A DNA stretch of 64,000 bases from Allodiplogaster sudhausi (lineage: Eukaryota; Nematoda; Chromadorea; Rhabditida; Diplogasteridae): NCBI GenBank assembly GCA_945643635.1, contig CALZFC010000018.1, positions 4,566,001-4,630,000 on the forward strand. Reading direction: 5' to 3'. The position numbers and the translations under genes are program-made. The first letter of the stretch is position 1, and each line of letters opens with the position of its first letter. The notes beneath the pieces are model-generated. The model was not told the DNA's origin. It made no database searches and saw only the letters and a program-made list of their open reading frames with translations. This document shows positions 11,685-24,370 of the stretch, piece by piece.

Positions 11685-14600
11685 TCAGAATTTGGACAGC
11701 GTAATCATGACGGCACCGACGGCAGTTACAGAAATGGCTGCGGCGAGTATCAGAAAGTTCTTACGACCCTAAATTACTCTGATTTTTAACACAATCTATT
11801 AATCCCTACACATCTCATGTTCACCAGCTCCAAAACTGGGCAACAATGTTTCAGCTAACCTTGATCTCCTTGAAAAGGAACACGGACCACATCGACGCAA
11901 CCATTGCAGGGCAGACAGTGCTAAGCGGCAGAGCAATTATCTGCAAGAATAAAAATTGCTTATCTTTATGTAATTACTTCATTATAATTAGCAATTCGTA
12001 TAAACTTTTTTTTGCTGATATTGGGGTTCTACTTTTGTAGTGGTCTTATCGTTTGTATAAACAAGTCATTTCTAAAATCTGATATACTTCATATGCTCAT
12101 TATTATTTTCTAGGTGGCAGCTTGTACTCATTTTCAGAAGGTTCAAAAAACTGACCAATAATGTTTGAAAGATCCTTTTTGTTGTATTTTTTTATTGTAA
12201 GAAAAGACGCTACTTGATCGAGGTGTTCGAAGGCGACGAAATCCATCGTTGCGGACGTGCCGTAAATGAGGCCCGAGAGCAAGGCTGGCGCGGCCAGTTC
12301 AACAGTTACAAACGGGCGATTTCGTCTGATTTTACAATTATGACAGATAAATGAGAGGGGTGAAGGACAAAAAGATGTATTTATGCCGTAAGTGTACGGT
12401 AACGAGATGGGAGAAGGAGGAGTTAAGAGAACGGTAATTGAAGTGAAAAAGTAAGATGCGGAAAGTAATAATTGTTTGCTTACTTGTAAATGCAGTAGAT
12501 CGCAAAAATGAGCGTGGTTGTGATCGCGGAGCCAACACCGAACGAGAGCATGTAAGCAGCAGGATGGGGAGAAAGCACCAGAGTGGCTGAAACGAGGGAG
12601 CAAAGTGAGTGAGAGTGAGAAAGAAGGTGAAAAAAGCAAATCTTTTTTCTCATGTACATAAATGTTGTTCTTTGTTACATCGTTTTATTCAGTTTGTTTA
12701 ATTTCCTAATTTTTCTAGCGTTTCTCTTTTCACACAGTTCTAGATCGATTAAAGAGTATGCATCTCCAGTTTATGACACCCCATTTGATTCGAGAGATTA
12801 ACCTGAAGGAAAATGTCCAGAAATATTTCCACATCATACTAATCAATAAATGAACAAACAAATAAAATGAATAACTCGGCCACAGCTGCCGCCCTTCCTT
12901 GGCTGCCCGCGTTAGAAGATTAAACGGCGTCGGCGTATTCGCGTAGCACACGCCCGTCACGCATGCGGCGAGGATCGAGCTGATTGTGAATTCGTTTCAT
13001 TCATTTTCATTTAACTCTCAAAATATTCTGCAGGCAAATAACCAGTCAAAAAAAGGCTTATGAATTATGAAAAGAATAAAATAGCTTGAAAAAAAATGAA
13101 GCTTTATATCTTAATGCGCAAGTGCCTGAATTTTCCACTGCTATGAAAAGCCTACAGTATCTTCCGCTTGAGAGTGACATTGTGCGACTTTGGTGCAACG
13201 ATAGCTTCGGCATCGGCGAATTCTGCGCAACCCGCAACGCCCTCCTTGTCGTCCAACGGAAGTGATGCCACTTTCCGCTGTCGATTAGGCATCGACTGAA
13301 CGAACGAGCAGCAGACGCCACTGAAAATCAATGTTTTACGGTCATTTTTGAGCGTTTATCTAAAGCTTTATGTCAAACAAAATCGCACTAAAACATATAA
13401 AAACTGTTAAGGTACACAGGATGCTTACTTGTTCATTAATCTATTTTAAAATATACGATGGGTGATGCGTCAAAAGTTAATTATCACTTAGTGCAATTCC
13501 AGTTGGCTGTGGTCTTTTCACCTAACCATAAGTCACCGCTGTCAATCTACCCTTTTTCCCGACTATGGCAGAAACATATTCATAGTTGCCTTCTTCACAT
13601 TGTCTGAGCTCATTTCATTTACGATGTCCTTGAGAGCTCAAAATGCATTACTTATGTAACCGTTTGGAAAATTGGACAAAGACATTCTGGCTGGCATTAT
13701 TTCATAGCAACTTATGCTGACTGTCTGCGCTCTCTCAGATCGCATGATTTGTGCGAGACTACAATCGTGTGACCATTGCCTCGAACGGATGTTTCAGCTG
13801 GTAACACACTTGATCAAGTGAGTTTTCTTTGGGAAGGAGATATTCAGATTGGAAATCAGACGTTGCAAAACCAGATATCTTATCAGTTGACCCAAATGAG
13901 CGACAACAAAAACGATAGCAGTCACTTTTCGCTTGCTCGCTTTTCCAAGACAATAAACATCCTGCAACTGGAATCATCGACAGCTGACACGTGTTGAAAC
14001 CTGAAGACCTAATCAATTCCTCGAAATCTAATCCCCCAATTTGCATATGTCGTCAAAAAAAAGAACTGAAATATGTACGTAGATATGAAGAAGGAAGATC
14101 TTAGCTACATATTCTAAGACATTTCACTTGTTCAGAGCAACGAAACCGGTTGAAGAGCAATGAATGAGGAGAAAACGGCAGCTATCTACACCTATCTGTG
14201 CATTTCGATTCAGTGAATTTTCTCGCAACGCTTTTCTCCTTTTACACTTTGCTTAATATTCTGCGACTAGGGCACGTTCAAGTAGAATTTCTAGCATAGC
14301 TAACATAAGTAAAGAAGAGAGGCTGGACTCCTAATGATTCTCAGTTTGTAATTAAAAAGAAAAATCGCTTTGAACTTGCTATATAAAACTTGTAACACAC
14401 CCGAGAATGATGACGCAGACACCGAGTGCATTCACCAGATTATGTACAGGCACTTCAGGCTTGAAGCCGAGCAGACCAAACCTGCATAAAATTGTGCGTT
14501 ATTTCGAAATAACAAAGAAAAATAGGATTAAAAATAAACAAAAATATAAATCCTATTTAATGAAAATTGTTGGCTTTTCTGTTCAATTTATTAGCTCAAA

Positions 14601-15403
14601 TTTCCAAATTGAAATACTTCGCCCTCCCTGTCCTCACTCACCTCGGCACCGCCCATCCGCAGAGGCACAGGCTGACATTCCAGAGCAGCGAGCCGGCGGC
14701 CATCCCAATTCCATTCATTATGAAGACGCAGAGCGAACTTCCTGAAAAAGAGGCAGAGATGAACGAAAGAAGAAAAAACATTCATATTGTTTTTAATCGA
14801 TAAAAATATTACAACTATCACAAACATAACTGCCATATCAATGATATCTTGGTAGGTTAAAGGAAGTATCCGACGGGAGAAAACCGTATCCTATTAAAAT
14901 ACGTTTCAAACTATGCAACACTCAAAACTGGATGAGCCATCATTTAGGGACCCTTACAAAATTTCAAATTTGTAAAGCATGTCAATTTCTCTTGTACCGA
15001 GGGCTCCAATGACGTCCGAGATCAACGCGAGAGGATAGGTGCTGAGTGACTCGTAAATGAACGCTGAGATTAAGTACGGTATCAGGGCGCCGATCGTAAT
15101 GATGAAACTCGCAAAGATGCCTTGAAAGATATCGAAGAATCCTTCTAGTTATCTCTTTTTACAATCAAATGATATTTTATCGTTTTATTTTACCCTATTC
15201 TTACCTTATTTTACGAAAACAAATTAGAAAAAGGAAATTGGCGCCACGAGAAAAGCAAAAAGAGCACAGCGGGAGAAGAAGCAAAAAAGGCAATTCAAAC
15301 CGTCTTTGGTCTCGAAGCGCTTGATCGGCACGTAGGCGGAGCCGTAGCCAACGATGGCCGCTACCGTCGCCGCAACGCCGAGCGCGATGTTCTGCTCGGT
15401 CAT
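11685..15403 (-). pseudogene. TMEM144-like transporter, copy B (probably damaged)
   Basis: The exon order is the same as copy A, from the ATG at 15403 to the stop at 11685-11687. Visible pieces are ALGVVATVAAIVGYGS, SSLCVFIMNGIGMAAGSLLW, FGLLGLKPEVPVHN, IIALPLSTVCPAMVASMW and the C-terminus VGAVMITLSKF*. The tyrosine codon ending exon 5 in copy A (ATACTGTATGC|gtttaa) reads ATACTGTAGGCTTTTC here (13144-13160). That creates an in-frame TAG and removes the GT donor. A 1-nt difference also shifts the end of exon 6 (about 12870). Unless another donor is used, the protein would stop after about five of ten exons and lose half of its membrane segments. The other exons remain open and similar, so the damage is recent, the gene is spliced differently, or the bases are wrong. 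Confidence 0.7.
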
Positions 15404-15740
15404 CTCTGCCCGGGCTCTGGAAATAAATAAACAATCTCTTGATGAATTAATAATTGCTCTGTTTTACATGTAAACCAAGCCATTACAAATTATCTTTTGT
15501 CTAATATTAAATATCTAACATCATAAAAGCAATGTGTTGAGTTGATATGTATTATCTTCATGTAGTTTGATCTTAGACTCTGTGAGTCAACGTGTGTATT
15601 GGTAGATAGCAAATAGAGTTGCTACATGTAGATAATACATATCTACTCAACACAATGAAATAACGCAATATTTGAATGATTAAATGAATTAATAAAAAGG
15701 GGTACGACAGTTTTACAAAAGAGACACTTTCGTAAGGGGT

Positions 15741-16074
15741 ATGGCAAAAGTGAAGCGATCAAAAGTGCAGCGGTCAAAAGCACCTGTTGCGTATTTGTCA
15801 GCATTTTATCTGTTTAAACGATGTTGGACTTCTTTATAACAGATCTAATTATTTGTTTGCTAATTATTCATGAAGTCTTACAGTTGACAAGTAGTGAACT
15901 AAATCTCAAATCAAGCTAAGTTAGCGTGTCCAAACACGTCATGAATAATTAATAGTGAAGTTATAATGGCATTAACAAATAAACAGATCTGTTATTAAGA
16001 AATCTAAACTTGATTTGAACAGATAAAATTGTGGCAATCCAGGCGATGCGCTTTTGACCGCTGAACTTTTACCA
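15741..16074. mobile_element. 334-bp MITE with AGCGGTCAAAAGC terminal repeats
   Basis: The ends are ATGGCAAAAGTG...CAGCGGTCAAAAGCAC and, inverted, ATGGTAAAAGTTCAGCGGTCAAAAGC. The left end carries an extra 13-bp near-repeat. The interior is AT-rich and non-coding. Unit A has no insertion at the matching place (around 9225). Target duplication not determined. Confidence 0.7.
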
Positions 16075-16380
16075 TTCTCTCAGATTAGTAGTGGAGGTGC
16101 TGATAAGAGATTATGGAGAAAGACGTAAATTAACGGGCGGGGTGGGGTGGGGGGGGCAAGCGTGGAGTTATGAGGAGGCGGAGCCTAATCGTCATTTTAA
16201 GTTCTGTTGGCCTAATTACGTACTTCAGCTCACTTTCTCTTTTTTCTCTGCATTTCGTCTCTGTTTCTCCTTTTCTGCAGATTTTTCTCATCTCATCCTG
16301 TGTCCATCACATGCGCCTTTTTAGAGAAATTCTGATGCAATGGAGAAAATGAGAAAAACGGTGTTATACTTGGACTAAAA

Positions 16381-17125
16381 TAGGATGTGAAAGGGGAAGG
16401 AACGATGAATGGGTCTGTAGCAAAAGGTACAATCAGTTTCTCGTTCTCACTCTCTCTCTCTCTCTCTCTCTCTGTTCGTAATTAATTAATACATGTATGT
16501 GCAATAAATGATCTACACTGTAAGCGATGGGACTAGAATTGTAATCATGTGTATCCTAGCTTATCATTGTTATACCATGAGAATTACCGATATGGGGATG
16601 CCCATCGATTCCTTGTTTGTGGTCATATCGAGTACAAAAGTATTGGATAAAATGTACTAAATGAAAATGAAACGCTTAGGCATTATCATTATCACATTGG
16701 AATTAGAAGACCCCATTTGATCTGGCTTGAAGGAATAGCTAATTCTAACGGTGTGTGTGTGTGTGCCCTCAGGGCATACGAGTTGTTCCATTTCAGAATT
16801 TGCCCTGAGGCACTATGGAGATGCAATGTCTGAATATGCCTTCATTTTTTAACACTTCTCGATACCCGACCGTTTTTTTGGAACACGTAACGTTTATTAT
16901 GTTTGAAGAAAAATTTCGGAATGATGTCCATTTCTACCCTACAAAACATCAACTGTTCTAGAATGAACAAGATATTCCATATTGATTGGGAACAACAATG
17001 CATGATGTGAACCTGAATACAAAGCGTCACGTTTTATCCCAAACCCTTTGAATCAACAAGGTTGAAAACAAGAAGTGGCAATCATTGTCATCCATCCTTC
17101 TTATTTTCTCGTTCAATCTCTGTCA
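16381..17125. other. Intergenic, no gene recognised
   Basis: Contains a (CT)n microsatellite at about 16450-16474, a short (GT)n tract, and a palindrome TGCCCTCAGGGCA near 16765. No exon chain seen. Confidence 0.5.
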
Positions 17126-19272
17126 TTATTTCGGCTTGACCATTTTTAGAATGAGTTCGTTGACGAATGTAACATTGGGCGTGGTCATAAATGTGATAAG
17201 TTGCTTCTTGCCAAAATCCGTGTCAGCCTCGCCAGATTCCGCTTCGTTTTTGTCCTGTTTACTGTCGTCAGATACGACTCGGTCGAACCAATCGACCACA
17301 ATCTGCGATCTACAATTAATCTCTTTCAATTGAGAATTTTTTTCATTTGGTCTTGGCACAGGCCCAATTAATCTCTATAATATTAAAGATCATATCTTAC
17401 TTTCTATGCAGACTCAACAGAAGCACGGCTAAATATTTTTCTCGTGGAGAAAAGGGCCCTTCGAACCTGGTGAAGCTCAACGTAAACACGAAACATCTTG
17501 AACGCCTGCATCGTCTGGTCCGGGGCGAAGGCGACTGCCATGGCAATTTCGTCACAATAAGAGAACTGCAGTTGTCTGTAAAACATCACATTTATTCTTT
17601 TTTTGGAATTAGACCGATTTTGGGGATAAAAGCCCTTCTCTATCGATCGTATTGTCTAGAACTCCAGTGAAGTATGTACCCTTCAGTGTGTTTCTCAATG
17701 AACTTTCGAGGTAGATCAAATATGGCGTTCAGATATTTGGATAGCAAAGTTTCCTGTTTGAAGCCTTCGTAGTAGTCGATTCCTTTATTCTAAAAAAATG
17801 TGCCAATTAAACGATCCTCTCATTTTCACTAATTCCAATGCATTTTGTGCTTTTTTTACCGACTTTGTTTCAGATAAAAACAACGGTAGAAAAAGTAAAA
17901 AAGTAGAAAACTATAGTTTTGTTCAACAATCACGCTGAACTTTAAAAAAAAAATTCATTAAAAATGATGCGAGATTTCAATGAAACTGTTTATTCGAAGG
18001 ACAAACGCGGCAATTAAACATGCATTCATTATTTTACATTAATTATTTTGTATTATTCTCTTCTAACTGAACTGACCTCCACCTCATGAAGCGAGATTCC
18101 ATCCCACGGCACAATAGTAATGGGCACTTTCATCTCCGCCAAAACAGCCGACGCAGCTTCCGGGTCTTCGTTGAAGTTCGCTTCAGCCGACGAATCCGAA
18201 ACATTTCCAACGGCTGAATTATTCAATTGGCCCTATTCCCACTAGTGATCATATTTATATGCTTGCCAAGGTAGTTGCCACCCATGATGACCAGCTTGCT
18301 AGGCCGATTCGCAAAGTCATCGTCGAGTTTGAGCGCGAGGGCGACGTTGGTGAGCGGGCCGAGGCAGACGAGGACAGCATCGCTGTGCTCTTTTGTTAGA
18401 CGAATCAGCGCGAGTGCAGCACTCTCATTTCCCACGTATTTCGAGACCTCCTCTTCACGCATGGCCTTAAAATATATGTATGTATATTTATTCAAGATGG
18501 TACTTTAAATTTGCAAGAAAAATAAGAACTTATTGTTAGAAAAAGATAGACCGGAGGCTCAGCATAGAATTGGTCGCTAAGCCCATCTTCTCCGAAAAGA
18601 TCCCGGTAGTCGCCCAACTTTTGCTTGAGGAGAGCCCACGAGGCTCCCTGGTAGATTGGCACTTCCCGTTTCTAAAGGTAGGAGTTTGCATTTTCAAACA
18701 CTGTTTGAATGACTTATCCGTATTTCTTTACGTATTGAGGGAGCCTAAGTATGTTCCGCACACCAGTTAACGGAAATTTTGCTGATGTTAGTTGCCCTTA
18801 CGTTGTTAGCAACGAGAGTACGGGCAATGTTGGCAGTCGCCTGCTTCACGGAGACGCAGCCGTGGGTTGTCGTGATTGCGATAACCTTTAGAGATCTTCT
18901 TATTTAAAATGTATTTATTTTATTTTATTTTTTATTTCTTTCTTTCCTTTCATTTCTACCTTAAAAGTCGAGAATACGAATGACAAACTTCAACTTTAGG
19001 TTGATTGAGAGCGAGGGAAACCGCACGGATATCATCGGTGACTCCGTCCGTGTCAATGATCAGCTTAATCTTCTCATCGCCAGCTTTCGTAATCGGCAGC
19101 AAGACTACAAAAAGGCCCATCATAACTAATTCTCAGGACTGACATGAGCTAACTTTGCGAGATCGTTGCTTTACTCCGATGTTCAAAGATATCCAACCAA
19201 GCCAGTTTGAACTAGATTAACCATAAGCTTTTACTAGCCTAGCACGCAGAGTAGAAGAAGAATGAATACCAT
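17126..19272 (-). pseudogene. Inosine-uridine-type nucleoside hydrolase, fuller copy with frameshift
   Basis: Nine exons: 19239-19272, 18989-19104, 18802-18885, 18552-18671, 18267-18465, 18077-18213, 17680-17789, 17467-17575 and 17126-17309. The start MVFILLLLCVLVLLP is a signal-peptide-like hydrophobic stretch. [13 protein letters not shown] carries the DTDxxxDD metal/ribose motif. [50 protein letters not shown] and [18 protein letters not shown] follow family order. Exons 1 and 5 end at GC donors. Exon 8 lacks 11 nt present in the copy at 2.3 kb (GCCGGAACCTT, flanked by CTT/CTT). The last exon is therefore read out of frame and stops within 14 codons, losing the conserved TR..IVVDWFDR segment. 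If that deletion is a sequencing error, the gene would be intact and would salvage nucleosides, perhaps in a secretory or extracellular compartment. Confidence 0.8.
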
Positions 19273-20410
19273 GGCGATGAAGAATGAATACACTCCGAAG
19301 AGATGTACCAAGTGCCCGAGACAATAAAAATAATTTGTTAACTCTACTACATACTTCTGATTTTAAAATTTATTATTTATAGAGGTGCATGCAAACAATG
19401 CTCAGGCAAAATTGCACATCCGCGGGAGGCAGATTGAGAAAAGAAAAAAAAACGGTGAATGTTAAAACTGTGCTCCGATTTTGCTACTTGACAATACTGG
19501 TGAGGTCTTATATTTCAGCGTATACAGTGGTATGGTATCGAATGCCATAAATGCCTGCCGCATGACAACAGATCATTGAAGATGCTTGCTTCGCGTGTGC
19601 AGTCATTCTTTCTTCTTTAACGACTTTCGCTTTGTTGCACACCATGCTTCACAAGGCAGTCATTCTGTCACGCTCAATTGTAGGATGAATTACGAAAAAT
19701 GATTCTTCATTTGCGACTTTTTCTCCTTCTCATCAGCATGAACATTGCATTATAGCACAATTCTTCCTGCAATTCAGCAGATTGTCTTGTGATTCCAAGT
19801 GTAGTAAGCAAAAGAAGTGTCACCTTCTTGCACAGAAAGCTCGTAAAAGAGTGACTGTTCAACTCTGGACGCCCTTGAAACATGGCCTGGGAATAGATGC
19901 TCTTTTGTCATGCAGGAATTATTTATTCAAAGAGATTTACTATAGTTTCGTCTCCGCTTTATTTTTCTTTGAAACATTTACATTTACCTGTAATTATTGC
20001 TTAAAATTATTCCTCTTATCAGTAACACCGTTGATCTCCTCGTAGGGAGAAAGCCAAGGTACTAATCATCGTCTTGTCGCAGAAACCTAATCTATTTCAA
20101 ACTGATGGTGAGTGAGTTTTACAGCTGTGAATATCCAAGCAAATATTCCGCTATGTAATTGGTGTTGAAATAAACTGCTGATTCATTTGATTCAATGAAT
20201 AAGCCGAATTGGATGACTTGCAATGTGGCTTGTGGATGTAGATCTGACTTGCGTTTACAACGCTTTTTATCAACAATACTGACTAACGCGGTCAGGATAA
20301 GATCACTTAAGTCAAACAGTACTTCCGTGAGCGAATAAATAAAGTGCACTAAAGCGCATCAACATAGGAATGCTAGGGGATAGGATTTGAAGGGAGTCAG
20401 CGTGACGTGC
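19273..20410. other. Intergenic, no gene recognised
   Basis: Upstream region of the minus-strand nucleoside hydrolase. AT-rich, with no exon chain or strong repeat noticed. Confidence 0.5.
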
Positions 20411-22232
20411 TTATTGTTCGATATTTGCATGTGGTGCTGCCTGATTGTGAGATTCCTCTCTTCGTACTTTCCGAAAAATATCAGCGAAAGTTTCGCTCAC
20501 TGTCGTAGCAGCTGACTTCGCACTCTGAAAGGTTACGTATTTGAAGGGCATTTACATTCAGTGAACAATTCATTCTTCTTGTAAGATCTGATAAGAAGAT
20601 AGAAAAATATTACCGAGTTAAATAAAGGCATTAAGCCGAAAAGCGAGCTTTTTTGGCGGACCTCCATGGCATTTTTGAGGCAAAGGCTTCTGAGGATGGA
20701 GCTGAGCGTGCGACGGAAAGGGAAGCCATGGCGGATGAGGAGAGAGAGGAGCAGAGGGGTCAGAAAACACATCAGCGCCGTCTGAATTGAAGAAAGGATA
20801 TTTTTTGAAACTGCATAGTTTTTGAATTACAATTAAAATGACTTGTTTTCCTCGTGTTACAGAGAAATATCATACAATGATATCCCTGGAGATGTATTCA
20901 TGACGTCGTGGCGGTTTCGCCAATCGGCGAGTGACGGCCTTTTCAAACCTATGTAGATTGATCAATAATTTTTTGCGAGGTGACAAATTCGATTACGGAA
21001 TGGAGAATCTACTCGCGATAGTCGACTTGTCGCATCGGAGGTGCCATGAACTTGATGTTCTCGGTGTTTATAACACAAAGACTATAAGCTGTTACTTCGT
21101 ACGACGGGAAAGAACAGTTCTGAAAATTGGCTATGAATCAATATGAGCATAAAGTTGAGAGGTTAGTCAATACGGATCGCACCGGTTGGAGGTTTCTGAA
21201 GTGGAGAATGTCATTGTCCATTCGCTAAGGGATAAGTTTCTCGAAAGGGCCGCACTTGACGGCCGGCCTCTCGTACTTCTTCGCAACAGTTCGCAAGTTC
21301 GGCGGTGCTCGAGGTCATCTCGGTGGAGCATAAGAGTCTATGAAAGGTGACGTTTCTCTATATTCATCATATAAAGCTGTGCCATAAAATGTTTTTTCCT
21401 AAACTCTATCGCTTGTATGCTTGCTTTTGGTCAACTGTTTTTTTTATTTTTAAAAAGACGTCAGTACTCAATTTATCTAAATCAAGTGGTATTTGTCAGC
21501 ACTCGATACAGTAGTGTAAAGAGATTTTAGAAAATTATGTAGTAATTCTCGGCCATTTCAAGAGGACGGTATTATTCGTCGCAAACCTTGCATGTCAAAC
21601 TGTAGAGGAAGAAGTACATAGATCCATCCGTCGTAGGAGGACGTAATCGCTGCATCTGCTCCAATGTCTACCGTATGACTGGCAAGGCGGTCGAGTGAGA
21701 GTCTAAAACGAACGAATTAATGGATAAGGGCTTACAAGAAGAACTTCAATCGAAAGATGAGAAAAAAAATGCAAATGTAATTGTCAGAATGCTAGCCGTA
21801 AACGCTACCTGTAGCCATCTTCAACGGTATCTGAAGTGACTAGGCGATACTTGTGGAGGGTGTATTCGAAGGAACGACGAAGCCATTGGTAAATGACGCC
21901 GCCCATTACGTACACGTCGACATGTCAATGCCCCGCGATTTTCTTGCGTTGAATTGGCACCCTGCTGCGCTTTCCATTTCTCGGATCCTGAAAGCCAGTC
22001 AATTTAGCGAAAAAAAATGATAATACAGTAAAAGTGATTTTTTGCGAACAAATGAGTATACAGTAAAAGAGAAAAATCATGTTAATGCAAAAGAAACGTG
22101 TTGTTCTAACGTCTTAATGATGCGGTAGTAACTGCGTGAGACAATGACGCCGAGCTCATCGGAAGAACTGTGTGCGGCGCCCTGGAGAAGGCCAAGTTGG
22201 AGCAAGAGAAGCAAGAGAAGGCGGAGAGCCAT
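20411..22232 (-). pseudogene. Unrecognised secreted protein gene, probably broken
   Basis: The first exon (22111-22232) starts MALRLLLLLLLQLGLLQGAA, a clear signal peptide. Downstream exon-like blocks on the same strand are 21811-21987 (VYVMGGVIYQWLRRSFEYTL), about 21587-21703 (LSLDRLASHTVDIGADAAIT, then SSYDGWIYVLL), about 20990-21060 (NIKFMAPPMRQVDY), a proline-rich block at 20640-20783, and a last exon ending at 20411 (SAKSAATTVSETFADIFRKV...*). The phase of exon 1 leads into a frame of exon 2 that stops at a TAA near 21925. The well-conserved-looking frame is a different one, so either the second exon is frameshifted or my junction is wrong. I do not recognise the family. Confidence 0.4.
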
Positions 22233-22730
22233 GGCAAGCAGCCGACTTTGGTCAGGCCACAGACAATGAGCTGATGCAATTACGAAATGACTTATAAATA
22301 ATCCTGTGGTGAAATGTCCCTTTTCAAACATATTCTTCCTTCCTGTCTGTCAACTCAATAGCATATTCACGCCTTCGTTACATTCTCGCCTTACTTTCAT
22401 TTCATTTGTAGTCTGTTCCCCTGGTTGCGTGAATATTCGTAACTCTCAACATGTTTGAGATTATACAGGCCTGTTTTGCGCTATCAGCCTTGTTTTGGTG
22501 AAAATTCTCCCTTTTTCGCGCATGTGGACATAATTTTCCAGGGGATCTTGCTACATACATATATTACAGTCTTTGCTACATTCACTTTAGACATTAAGAG
22601 ATTGATTGATGTGGTTGGGACACTTGGAAATAAAAAGAACGACAAAAAAAAACGACAGATTTCTCAACAGTCCGATAAGTTCTTGGAAGGAAACCATGTA
22701 TATTTAATTAATAGTGGTTTTTTTAGACAC

Positions 22731-22810
22731 TGTTTCCGAGTTGGTCGGAAATGACTAAGTAATAGTGCCACCGTATATTTAGTGTAAATTTCATATTTCC
22801 CGCTTCTTTT
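22731..22810. repeat. 80-bp LTR-like repeat, first copy
   Basis: Starts TGTTTCCGAGTTGGTCGGAA and ends CCCGCTTCTTTT. It recurs almost unchanged at 24371-24450. It flanks the retroelement remains and starts with TG, as LTRs do. Immediately after this copy the sequence jumps into gag. Confidence 0.7.
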
Positions 22811-23169
22811 CTCAAGTTCGAGAACAAGATCGACAATGCTTACAACATGGTCGAACAACTGGAGGCGAAGGTGATCCTCACTTCTTCCTCGCGCTCTTCC
22901 TCGTCCCTTCTTCCTTCTTCCTCTTAGATCGAGCGGCCGAATCATCACTCGCCCTCCCAATCTCCTCATTCCGCTAGAAGTATACAGCGCCGTGCCCTAC
23001 GATGACAGCACCAGCGCTTCGCCATCTACACACATCTCTTCTCCACCGGCAGCAGCCTCCTCATCGACGAAGACGTCAGATCGAAGGAGACAGCCGGCAC
23101 GAAGAGCCAAGAAGAAGACATCGCCAGAAGATGCGCCACTTCTCGTGGCCCGCCCCAGGCGTCACTAGG
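22811..23169 (+). pseudogene. BEL/Pao-type retroelement: gag fragment fused to the polyprotein C-terminus
   Basis: 22816-22926 duplicates the coiled-coil/serine-rich part of the Gag ORF at 23819-23932 (FENKIDNAYNMVEQLEAKV). It then runs into RSSGRIITRPPNLLIPLEVY at 22927, which resembles the extreme C-terminus of BEL/Pao polyproteins after the integrase, and ends RARPRRH-like at a TAG (23167-23169). Protease, reverse transcriptase and integrase are missing between the two parts. This is a large internal deletion derivative. Confidence 0.6.
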
Positions 23170-23458
23170 CCTAGCCTGTGATGACACTGAATCCACTATG
23201 TTCCTGTACATATCTACTCTTCATTCTACTTTCTCGTATTGATGTACTTCGATGTTTTTCTTCCTCCGTGTTCTACTTTCTTTTCTACTCTACTTATTCT
23301 CCCTACATACTTCATCCGTGCTTCATCATCCCCGTCTTCATCCTTATTTCATCTACTTCTATTTTTGATGCGCCTCCGTTTGATGTGAACTCTCACGCGA
23401 AGAGTTCTTTTTATTGTTCGAGATGACCACTCATCTAACTTCTTTCTGCTGCAGAAAG

Positions 23459-24307
23459 ATGGCCTCTCGCGATGACGACATCCTCTTCGATGACGAGACT
23501 CCCGCTCCTCCCTCCACTTCCGCTACCGACGGCACGCCCCTGATGCTCGCTGGAATCGCCAAGAAGAAGACTGGGAGACAGAATGTTCCCCCTGCGTCAA
23601 CCCAGGTCTTACTGTCATCATGTCAGCATAGAAGAAATTCTTGTGTTCTTCAGAGAACTGCTTCTGTGACTTCCCCACTGGCCATCCCCGCCCGATTCAA
23701 CACGAAGAATCTGGCTAAGGAAATCGCTACCCTTCTGGTCAAGGATGGTTCTCCTCTCTCCAGCTACTTCGATTCGATCCTTGAACGCATGACGACCATA
23801 GAAGAGAAGATTGACAAGTTCGAGAACAAGATCGACAATGCTTACAACATGGTCGAACAACTGGAGGCGAAGGTGATCCTCACTTCCTCCTCGCGCTCTT
23901 CCTCGTCCCTTCTTCCTTCTTCCTCTTCTACCCGTCACTACAAGGAGCCTCTCTCTCTGCCCCAGAAGATCCTCGATCGTCACTCATCCACCCCGCAGAC
24001 GGTCCACGATCGTCACTCGTCCACCCCTCGCAAACGCGTGCATGAGGACTCTGTCTCCAGGGCCACCCAGAACAAGTATAAGAAGGGTGAATGTCCCTTC
24101 TGCACTGGCTCGCACCATCCGGCTCACTGCACCCTCAAGATTCGCGAGAGGATCGCGACGGAATCTGTGAATCTCGGAATCTGTGAACGATGCCTCGCCA
24201 ATGAAGGCAACGATGACGACCACAACTGCGATGCGTTCCGTTTTAAGTGCCCCACTTGCAAGACGTCTTCTCACCATATTTCCCTCTGCCCAGCTCGCAC
24301 GCATTAA
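23459..24307 (+). CDS. Gag-like protein of a BEL/Pao-type LTR retrotransposon
   Basis: The start is the ATG at 23459 (MASRDDDILFDDETPAPPST); an in-frame ATG at 23423 would lengthen it, but an acceptor-like CTGCAG lies between. The order is a low-complexity N-terminus, a helical coiled-coil-like segment (SYFDSILERMTTIEEKIDKF), a serine-rich linker, and a C-terminal double zinc-knuckle region (CPFCTGSHHPAHC, then CERCLA...CPTCKTSSHHISLC) typical of BEL/Pao Gag. It ends at TAA 24305-24307 with no pol reading frame after it; an LTR-like repeat follows instead. The element therefore cannot move by itself. Gag coats the RNA of the element. The ORF is undamaged over 282 codons, so it is young or kept. 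Confidence 0.75.
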   Translation: MASRDDDILFDDETPAPPSTSATDGTPLMLAGIAKKKTGRQNVPPASTQVLLSSCQHRRNSCVLQRTASVTSPLAIPARFNTKNLAKEIATLLVKDGSPLSSYFDSILERMTTIEEKIDKFENKIDNAYNMVEQLEAKVILTSSSRSSSSLLPSSSSTRHYKEPLSLPQKILDRHSSTPQTVHDRHSSTPRKRVHEDSVSRATQNKYKKGECPFCTGSHHPAHCTLKIRERIATESVNLGICERCLANEGNDDDHNCDAFRFKCPTCKTSSHHISLCPARTH

Positions 24308-24370
24308 GATGTCATCTCCCCTCCCTCTTTCCTCTTTTCCTTGTTGTTTCTCTTTGTGGCGGCCCCCCAG

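Larger units (their letters stand above)
11240..16380. repeat. Tandem segmental duplication, unit B
   Basis: Direct copy of 3930-9525 in the same orientation. It lacks the minisatellite and the 595-bp MITE of unit A but holds its own 334-bp MITE at 15741-16074. Confidence 0.85.
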
